A stretch of 41,269 nucleotides of DNA, taken from Prevotella sp. (lineage in GTDB: Bacteria > Bacteroidota > Bacteroidia > Bacteroidales > Bacteroidaceae). The notes under the pieces were generated by a model. It saw only the letters and a list, made by a program, of their open reading frames with translations. It did not search any database and had not been told where the DNA came from. Positions 34,535-41,269 of the stretch are shown here, in pieces. Position numbers and translations under genes: made by a program. Within the stretch, counting starts at the first letter, position 1; each line of letters starts with the position of its first letter. The stretch is from the NCBI GenBank assembly GCA_017479675.1, contig JAFVBX010000077.1:1-41269 (forward strand). The letters run 5' to 3'.

Positions 34535-37500
34535 ATGGCTAAAGAAAAAAAGTTTATCACTTGTGATGGTAACGAGGCTGCGGCTCACGTGAGCTACATG
34601 TTCTCTGAGGTAGCTGCTATCTACCCTATCACTCCATCCTCTCCTATGGCGGAGCACACTGATGACTGGGCAGCACGTGGTCGCAAGAACATGTGGGGCC
34701 AGACAGTCCTGGTACAGGAAATGCAGTCAGAGGGCGGTGCTGCCGGTGCAGTACACGGTTCTCTGCAGGCAGGTGCACTTACCACCACCTTCACTGCTTC
34801 TCAGGGTCTTCTCCTGATGATTCCTAATATGTACAAGATTGCCGGTGAGCTTCTCCCATGCGTATTCGACGTATCAGCACGTACGCTGGCATCTCACTCT
34901 CTCTGTATCTTCGGTGACCACCAGGACGTCATGGCTTGCCGTCAGACAGGCTTCGCTATGTTCTGCTCCGGTTCAGTACAGGAGGTTATGGACCTTACAG
35001 CCGTTCCTCATCTTGCTACCCTTGAGACCAAGGTACCGTTCATCAACTTCTTCGACGGTTTCCGCACCTCTCACGAGTACCACAAGATTGAGGTTATGGA
35101 CATGGAGGACATCAAGGCTATCACTCCGCAGGAGTTCGTCAAGGACTTCCGTGACCGTGCCCTCACCCCTGAGCGCCCTGTCACTCGCGGTACCGCTGAG
35201 AACCCTGAGACCTTCTTCACTCACCGTGAGGCTTGCAACGCTTACTATGACGCCATCCCTGACGTAGTAGAGAAGTACCTCGGCGAAATCACCAAGATTA
35301 CCGGTCGTGAGTACCACAACTTCAACTACTACGGTGCCAAGGATGCTGAGAACGTAATCATCCTCATGGGTTCAGCTACTGAGGCTGCTCGCGAGGCTAT
35401 CGACTACCTCGTTTCCGAGGGTAAGAAGGTAGGTATGATTGCCGTTCACCTCTATCGTCCATTCTCTATCGAGTACCTCATGAAGGCTGTTCCTAAGACA
35501 GTCAAGAAGATTGCCGTTCTTGACCGTACCAAGGAGCCAGGTGCTGAGGGTGAGCCTCTCTACCTCGACGTTAAGTCTGCATTCTATGAGTGCGAGAATC
35601 GTCCTCTCATCGTGGGTGGTCGTTATGGTCTGGGTTCTTCAGACGTTACACCAGCCATGATTATCTCAGTATTCAACAACCTCGCTCTCCCACAGCCAAA
35701 GAACCACTTCACTGTTGGTATCGTTGACGACGTTACCAACCTCTCACTTGAGAAGGTTGAGGAAATCGCCCTCGGCGGCAAGTCCACTCAGGAGTGTAAG
35801 TTCTTCGGTCTCGGTGCCGACGGTACCGTTGGTGCTAACAAGAACTCAGTAAAGATTATCGGTGAGAACACCAACAAGTACTGCCAGGCATACTTCTCTT
35901 ACGACTCTAAGAAGTCAGGTGGCTTCACTTGTTCACACCTCCGTTTCGGTGACGAGCCAATCCGCTCTACATACCAGATTACCACACCTAACTTCGTAGC
36001 ATGTCACGTACAGGCTTACCTGCACATGTACGACGTAACACGTGGTATCCGTGAGAACGGTTCATTCCTGCTCAACACCATCTTCGACGGCGAGGAACTC
36101 GTTAACTTCATCCCTAACAAGGTAAAGCGCGTATTCGCTCAGAAGAACATCAAGGTTTACTATATCAACGCTACCAAGATAGCACAGGAGATAGGTCTGG
36201 GCAACCGTACCAACACCATCCTGCAGTCTGCATTCTTCCGCATCTCAGAGGTTATCCCTGTAGATCTCGCAGTAGAGCAGATGAAGGCATTCGCCAAGAA
36301 GTCTTACGGCAAGAAGGGTGATGACGTTGTCAACATGAACTATCAGGCTGTAGATCGTGGTGGCGAGTATAAGCAGCTCACCGTTGACCCAGCATGGGCT
36401 AACCTTCCAGACGACGCTCCAAAGGCTGACGATGCACCAGCATTCGTTAAGGAACTCGTTCGTCCTATCAACGCTCAGATGGGTGGCGACCTCAAGGTTT
36501 CAGACTTCGTTAAGTTCGACACTGTTGATGGTACATGGCAGAACGGCACTGCAGCTTACGAGAAGCGTGGCGTAGAGGCATTCGTGCCAGTATGGAACGT
36601 TGAGAACTGTATCCAGTGTAACAAGTGTTCATTCGTTTGTCCTCACGCAGCCATCCGTCCGTTCGTCCTCACCGACGAGGAGCTCAAGGGCTTCAACGGC
36701 GCTACTCAGGACATGAAGGCACCTGCAGCTATGAAGGGCATGCACTTCGTTATCGAGCCATCACCACTTGACTGTCTCGGTTGCGGCAACTGTGTTGACG
36801 TATGTCCAGGCAAGAAGGGCGAGAAGGCACTTAAGATGGTTCCTTACAACCCAGACGCTCAGGAGATGATAGACCTCGCAGCAGGTTGGGATTACCTCGT
36901 AAAGAACGTTAAGACCAAGCAGGAGCTCGTTGACATCAAGGCTAATCCAAAGAACTCTCAGTTCGCTACACCTCTCTTCGAGTTCTCAGGAGCTTGCTCT
37001 GGTTGCGGTGAGACACCATACGTTAAGCTTATCTCTCAGCTCTTCGGTGACCGTGAGGTAATCGCTAACGCTACTGGTTGTTCTTCAATCTACTCAGCTT
37101 CTATTCCTTCTACACCTTACACTACCAACGAGAAGGGTCAGGGTCCTGCATTCGACAACTCACTGTTCGAGGACTTCTGCGAATTCGGTCTCGGTATGGT
37201 AATCGGTAACAAGAAGATGAAGGAGCGCGTAGCAATGCTTCTTCAGAAGGTTGTTGACGAGAAGATGGGCTCAGCAGAGTATCAGGCAGCAGCAGCCGAG
37301 TGGATAGAGAAGAAGGAAGATGCCGACGAGACAAAGCGCCTCGCAGCAATCCTGAAGCCAGAAATCGCTAAGGGTGCAGCTAACGGTTGCCCAGTATGCA
37401 CTGAGCTGAAGACTCTCGACCACTACCTCATCAAGCGTTCACAGTGGATTATCGGTGGTGACGGTGCTTCTTACGATATCGGCTACGGCGGTCTTGACCA

Positions 37501-38104
37501 CGTACTCGCATCAGGCGAAGACCTCAACATCTTCGTAATCGATACTGAGGTTTACTCTAACACTGGTGGTCAGGCTTCTAAGGCTACACCACTCGGCGCT
37601 ATCGCACAGTTCGCTGCTCAGGGTAAGCGCATCAAGAAGAAGGACCTCGGCATGATAGCTACTACCTACGGTTACGTCTATGTAGCACAGGTAGCAATGG
37701 GTGCCGACAACGCACAGTGCCTGAAGGCATTCCGCGAGGCAGAGGCATATCACGGACCATCACTCGTCATCGCTTACGCACCATGTATCAACCACGGTCT
37801 TAAGATCAAGGGCGGCATGGGTCGCTCACAGGAAGAGGAGCGTCGCGCAGTAGAGTGCGGTTACTGGCACCTGTGGCGTTACAACCCAGAGCTGGCAGAG
37901 CAAGGTCAGAACCCATTCTCACTCGACTCTAAGGAGCCACAGTGGGATAAGTTCCAGGACTTCCTCATGGGCGAGGTACGCTACCTCTCTGTTAAGAAGG
38001 CATATCCTGACGAGGCTGACGAGCTCTTCGCTGAGGCACAGAAGATGGCACAGCGCCGCTACCAGTCTTACGTTCGCCAGACCAAGATGGACTGGGCAGA
38101 ATAA
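34535..38104 (+). CDS. nifJ: Pyruvate:ferredoxin (flavodoxin) oxidoreductase, single-chain
   Basis: A 1189-residue enzyme that oxidises pyruvate to acetyl-CoA and CO2 and reduces ferredoxin or flavodoxin, central to anaerobic metabolism. Two ferredoxin-type clusters are bound by Cys692/695/698/702 (CIQCNKCSFVC) and Cys747/750/753/757 (CLGCGNCVDVC). The distal cluster ligands appear in ACSGCGE and NATGC, with a further Cys in YAPC. The thiamine diphosphate site is GDGASYDIGYGGLDH...NTGGQASKAT. All domains of the fused form are present in the usual order and length. The frame extends 26 codons upstream into the ATPase gene; the ATG at 34535 is used. A strong terminator follows. Confidence 0.98.
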   Translation: MAKEKKFITCDGNEAAAHVSYMFSEVAAIYPITPSSPMAEHTDDWAARGRKNMWGQTVLVQEMQSEGGAAGAVHGSLQAGALTTTFTASQGLLLMIPNMYKIAGELLPCVFDVSARTLASHSLCIFGDHQDVMACRQTGFAMFCSGSVQEVMDLTAVPHLATLETKVPFINFFDGFRTSHEYHKIEVMDMEDIKAITPQEFVKDFRDRALTPERPVTRGTAENPETFFTHREACNAYYDAIPDVVEKYLGEITKITGREYHNFNYYGAKDAENVIILMGSATEAAREAIDYLVSEGKKVGMIAVHLYRPFSIEYLMKAVPKTVKKIAVLDRTKEPGAEGEPLYLDVKSAFYECENRPLIVGGRYGLGSSDVTPAMIISVFNNLALPQPKNHFTVGIVDDVTNLSLEKVEEIALGGKSTQECKFFGLGADGTVGANKNSVKIIGENTNKYCQAYFSYDSKKSGGFTCSHLRFGDEPIRSTYQITTPNFVACHVQAYLHMYDVTRGIRENGSFLLNTIFDGEELVNFIPNKVKRVFAQKNIKVYYINATKIAQEIGLGNRTNTILQSAFFRISEVIPVDLAVEQMKAFAKKSYGKKGDDVVNMNYQAVDRGGEYKQLTVDPAWANLPDDAPKADDAPAFVKELVRPINAQMGGDLKVSDFVKFDTVDGTWQNGTAAYEKRGVEAFVPVWNVENCIQCNKCSFVCPHAAIRPFVLTDEELKGFNGATQDMKAPAAMKGMHFVIEPSPLDCLGCGNCVDVCPGKKGEKALKMVPYNPDAQEMIDLAAGWDYLVKNVKTKQELVDIKANPKNSQFATPLFEFSGACSGCGETPYVKLISQLFGDREVIANATGCSSIYSASIPSTPYTTNEKGQGPAFDNSLFEDFCEFGLGMVIGNKKMKERVAMLLQKVVDEKMGSAEYQAAAAEWIEKKEDADETKRLAAILKPEIAKGAANGCPVCTELKTLDHYLIKRSQWIIGGDGASYDIGYGGLDHVLASGEDLNIFVIDTEVYSNTGGQASKATPLGAIAQFAAQGKRIKKKDLGMIATTYGYVYVAQVAMGADNAQCLKAFREAEAYHGPSLVIAYAPCINHGLKIKGGMGRSQEEERRAVECGYWHLWRYNPELAEQGQNPFSLDSKEPQWDKFQDFLMGEVRYLSVKKAYPDEADELFAEAQKMAQRRYQSYVRQTKMDWAE

Positions 38105-38143
38105 ATCTGCAATACACAAATTTAAATCACTCACAATAGGAGA

Positions 38144-38177
38144 GGGCGTGTCACCTTGGCGTGGCGCGCCCCCTTTT
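38144..38177 (+). terminator. Rho-independent terminator of nifJ
   Basis: GGGCGTGTCAC (38144-38154) pairs with GTGGCGCGCCC (38161-38171), 11 bp including two G-U pairs, followed by CCTTTTTT on the plus strand. Confidence 0.9.
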
Positions 38178-38187
38178 TTGTATCCTT

Positions 38188-38442
38188 GCTTTGCTTCCAC
38201 ATTACAATAGCTTTACTTCTGCATAAAATTAACTGGTTAATTTTTGAAATTAACCAGTTAATTCGTTAAATTTACTAGTTAATTTGAAGCAGAAGCATAG
38301 CATCTATATGTTAGAGGCATAGCTTTGGCACTTTAGAGGCTATGCATCGGTATTTTAGAAGCATAGCTTTCGCGTCTGGGTGCCATGCTTCCGCGTCTGG
38401 GTGCTTTGCTTCCACGTCGGGTTGCTTAGCTTCCGTAGGCGG
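38188..38442 (+). repeat. Long array of diverged 21-22-nt tandem units
   Basis: About twelve units cover the region after the nifJ terminator. Two at 38188-38229 have a CTTTGCTTCCAC-like core. The next three (38230-38292) are AT-rich and contain the perfect inverted pair AATTAACTGGTTAATTT (38227-38243) / AAATTAACCAGTTAATT (38247-38263). The remaining seven start at 38295, 38317, 38339, 38361, 38382, 38403 and 38424, with a core close to GCATAGCTTCCGCGTCTGGG. A 65-codon frame through the array is not a gene. The rest of the gap to 38623 is AT-rich; I see no clear promoter there. Confidence 0.75.
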
Positions 38443-38623
38443 AAAGGGGGTAAAAGTGTTAAAAAACGGTAAAAGTTTGGACAGATATGCCGAAAAGTCG
38501 TTTTTTTTTTCATTTTTGCACCAAATTTACTTTTTTTAGTATAAGCCCTGTGTGAGAGGGCGTATTGGCGTGTATAGACGTCAGGATAACGACCAGCACA
38601 AACAAATCAACACTATATAAAGG

Positions 38624-41269
38624 ATGAGAAAATTACGTTATTTCTTTTCGATGATTGCCATGGTGTATGCCGCTGTGGCATGGTCAGCTGTGAATAGCAC
38701 GTTTACGGCAAACACCATTGAGGGTGTCAGCTTGACCTACAAAATTACAAGTGAGGGTACCTACAACTTCGTTCAGGTAGGCACCGGAGTGGATTACTGG
38801 GCTACATGGGGCAGTTACCCTGATGTCGTTACAGGAACCACGGTCACAATTCCAGAGACAGTGACCTGCATTCCAAAACTGCAGGAGCATCAATACTATT
38901 GCGCTCCCATCAGGTGTCAACACTTTGGGCAAATACGCTTTCCAAGACTGTGTGGCTCTGGAAAACATGTACCTGGGCAACACTCAGATAACCACTGTCG
39001 ATAATTATGCTTTCCAGAATTGTAGTGCTCTTACATACATCACTCTGCCAAGCACTGTGACATCTGTAGGCAGCAATGCCTTCAAGGGATGCAGTTCGCT
39101 GGTTTCGCTTACTCTTCCTGACGGTGTGACCAGCATTGGCGACGATGCCTTCTCAGGCTGTTCTGCACTGGCGGCGTTCACTCTGCCAAGCAGCCTCACT
39201 ACCATAGGCAGTTATGCCTTTAACGGCTGCTCTCAGCTTTCATCTAACACCAGCTATAAGCTCACCATTCCGCAGACGGTGACCTCAATAGGTGCCTACG
39301 CTTTTAGCAACTGTCTTGTCACTAAGCTTGCAGTGTCAAACTTCACACCAGCAACCCTCGATGCCAACAGCTTCGCCAACCTGACTGGACCAACCATAGA
39401 GGTGCCAACACCTGACTACTTGGCTGCCTACCAGGCTGCTGACGTATGGAAGGATTACACCATAGTGGCTGCATCAAACGGTACTGTGGGCGATGTGTTC
39501 CGTCTCCTGTCACCAGAGGGTGTGGAGGTTAGCTACAAGATTCTCACCACAGGCGACACCAAGACCTGCGCCGTAGGCACAGGCACCTCAGCAGCTATCG
39601 ACACAGAGACTACGGGTAAGGTAACCCTCGCATCTGATGTTTACGGCTATAGCGTTACCCGCATTGAGGCAGGTGCCTTTGCTGATTGTGCAAGCATCAC
39701 CAGCGTCACCCTGCCAGCTACCGTCACCGCCATTGGTGCCAGCCCATTCAGCGGGTGTACGAACCTTATTTATATAGAGGACCAGGCACTTACCCCAGCT
39801 ACTTATGAGGGGGATAACTATACTATGTTTGGCTCAAATGTCAAGAAAATGGTGTACTTCAACCCTGCAAGTAGTGCTACCGAAAGTGATTATGTGACTG
39901 ATTGGAAACTATATCAGGGAAGTTATTATGCAATAAAAGGTTCTCCACGCCAGACCTCTATTGATGGAGTAGAGGTGAACTATCTCGTAACAAGCGAGAC
40001 TGATAAGACCTGCATGATAGGAATAGCAGAACAAAGTGCAACCCTATTAGCAATACCATCTACCTATACAGGTGCATTCACCATACCTGAAACTATAGAA
40101 GGATACACCGTTACAGGGATATCTGATGGTGCTTTCGTAGGCTGCCAGCTTAGTGCACTGACTATACCTACTACTGTGGAAACAATAGGTGTCATGGCGT
40201 TTAGGAATTGTTCTAATCTTGCAGCACTTATCACGGCACGTACTACTCCTGCTATTTTTGAAGGTAATCCTTATTTTTCTACTACCTCAGTTCCTACAGC
40301 CTATGTCCCGGCAAGTGCTCTTAGCGCATATAAGGCAGCATCATATTGGAAAAAACTCACCTATGCCGAAGAGGGTGAAGGCTATAGCTTTGACGTAGAG
40401 TACAGCGGATATAAACTGACATACAAGATAACAGACATCGAGGCAAAGACCTGCCAAGTAGGACTGGGGCAAGACCTTAACGCTTCACCAAGCCGCAACT
40501 ACATGGCTGGAACTACCACAGCACTGAGCGCTCCTGATGAGGGCACAGCCGACTACAGCAACATCACCGTGCCTGAGACAGCTTTGGGCTACACCGTTAC
40601 TGCTTTGGCATCAGGCGCATTCTCTAAGACAACCGACCTCACCAGCATTACTCTGCCAGCTTCTATTGACAGCATTGCCGAGTTTGCGTTCTACGATTGC
40701 AAGAACCTGACAGCATTTGAATTCCCAACAAGCCTCACCAAACTGGGTGGTGGAGTGTTCTGGGGTTGCTCATCGCTTGCCAGCGCACATGTGCCACAGC
40801 GCATCAGCGATATAGGTGCTGCATTGTTCAGAGGATGTAGTGCCCTGACCGAAGTGACCATTCCTGGTGCTACAAGCATTGGCGTGTGGACATTCTATAA
40901 CTGTAGCTCGCTCACAAACATAGAACTGCCTTCTACAGTCGAGACAATTGGCAGTGAGGCATTCTATGGTTGTCAGGGTCTTCAGAGTATAGTTGTGCCA
41001 GAGAGTGTAGAAAACATAGGCAGCAATGCCTTTAACGGTTGCACATCACTCGCAACAGCCAACCTGCCTGCTAATATCACCTCAATAGCTTCAGGACTGT
41101 TCTACAACTGCAGTAAGTTGCAGCTGATAAACATACCAAGCACGGTGACATATATAGGCTATAACTCATTCAAGGGTTGCAGTCAGCTTAACACCGTAAT
41201 ATGCTGCACTCCAACGCCTGTCACCATCACTGACGAGGTGTTCACCAACTACGGCACACTCTACGTGCC
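38624..41269 (+). pseudogene. BspA-like leucine-rich-repeat surface protein, frameshifted and cut by window end
   Basis: It starts with a signal peptide (MRKLRYFFSMIAMVYAAVAWSA). The first frame runs to a stop at 39004, but from 38868 its residues lose the family pattern. The other frame, starting at GCATTC in 38868, continues the LRR_5 pattern (AFQNC, AFQDC, AFKGC, AFSGC and about 20 in all) with no stop to base 41269. The gene is therefore one reading frame broken near 38867. Four copies of a linking module (core EGV..xYKI.., then KTCxVGxG) start near 38705, 39510, 39950 and 40385 and separate the LRR clusters. BspA-type proteins are surface adhesins; any C-terminal sorting domain lies outside the window. 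Deletion, or an assembly error, would both explain the break. Confidence 0.85.

Noticed and set aside
38227..38263. 17-bp inverted repeat as a terminator
   Set aside because: AT-only stem without T-run, and a strong nifJ terminator already lies 60 nt upstream; it is better seen as two units of the 21-nt array.
38342..38539. 65-codon frame with repeated Ser-Gly-Cys-Ala segments
   Set aside because: It is a read-through of the 21-nt tandem array; the peptide periodicity follows from the DNA repeat, and there is no promoter or start context.

Overview
The window reads as a stretch of chromosome from a Bacteroidota bacterium, most likely Prevotellaceae (Prevotella in the broad sense). The evidence is: Bacteroidota-type promoters (TTTG or TTGC, a spacer of 19-20, then TAnnTTTG); almost no Shine-Dalgarno (SD) sequences; an ATP synthase cluster in the order atpD-atpC-(small membrane protein)-atpB-E-F-H-A-G; a single-chain pyruvate:ferredoxin oxidoreductase; and a BspA-like leucine-rich-repeat surface protein. 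The species cannot be fixed from this evidence. I found no rRNA, tRNA, CRISPR array, insertion sequence or phage gene.

Layout. (1) 1-7851, plus strand: the 3' end of purL overlaps a pair of half-size chromate-family transporters, followed by a small unknown protein, a D-2-hydroxyacid dehydrogenase, a cytoplasmic GH13 enzyme and the AzlC/AzlD amino-acid exporter pair. (2) 7986-10595: a TraX-like membrane protein on the minus strand, then a more AT-rich set on the plus strand (GNAT acetyltransferase, small membrane protein, flavoprotein with an iron-sulfur-type Cys motif). (3) 10790-15699, minus strand: fabD; the ribosomal operon rpsF-rpsR-rplI; aquaporin; a small membrane protein with a natural eight-histidine run; proS. 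(4) 15861-21693, plus strand: small conserved protein, PlsC-like acyltransferase, secreted amidase-like/golvesin-domain protein, small protein, YgiQ-type radical SAM protein. (5) 21854-25641, minus strand: a closely packed set of NhaD-like antiporter, pfkA and GH28 polygalacturonase. (6) 25986-33193, plus strand: the complete F1Fo ATP synthase cluster. (7) 33300-38104, plus strand: an AAA-family ATPase with a DUF4143-like C-terminus, then nifJ. (8) 38624 to the end: a BspA-like surface protein that is frameshifted near its start and runs out of the window.

How the genes work together: nifJ and pfkA belong to anaerobic carbon metabolism, GH28 and GH13 to polysaccharide and alpha-glucan breakdown, and the antiporter and H+-type ATP synthase to ion energetics. 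rpsF, rpsR and rplI form a normal ribosomal operon with one striking detail. rpsR and rplI carry perfect SD sequences in a genome that otherwise avoids them, and the rpsR product bS18 is one of the proteins that hide the anti-SD in Bacteroidota ribosomes.

Other points that stand out: a candidate small RNA upstream of atpD with its own promoter and terminator; short tandem arrays of period 7, 8, 9 or 21 nt placed at or just after stop codons; an inferred 14-nt deletion that breaks the BspA-like gene; and two substitutions at normally essential sites, Walker B Glu to Gln in the ATPase and GGDGS to GGNGS in PfkA.
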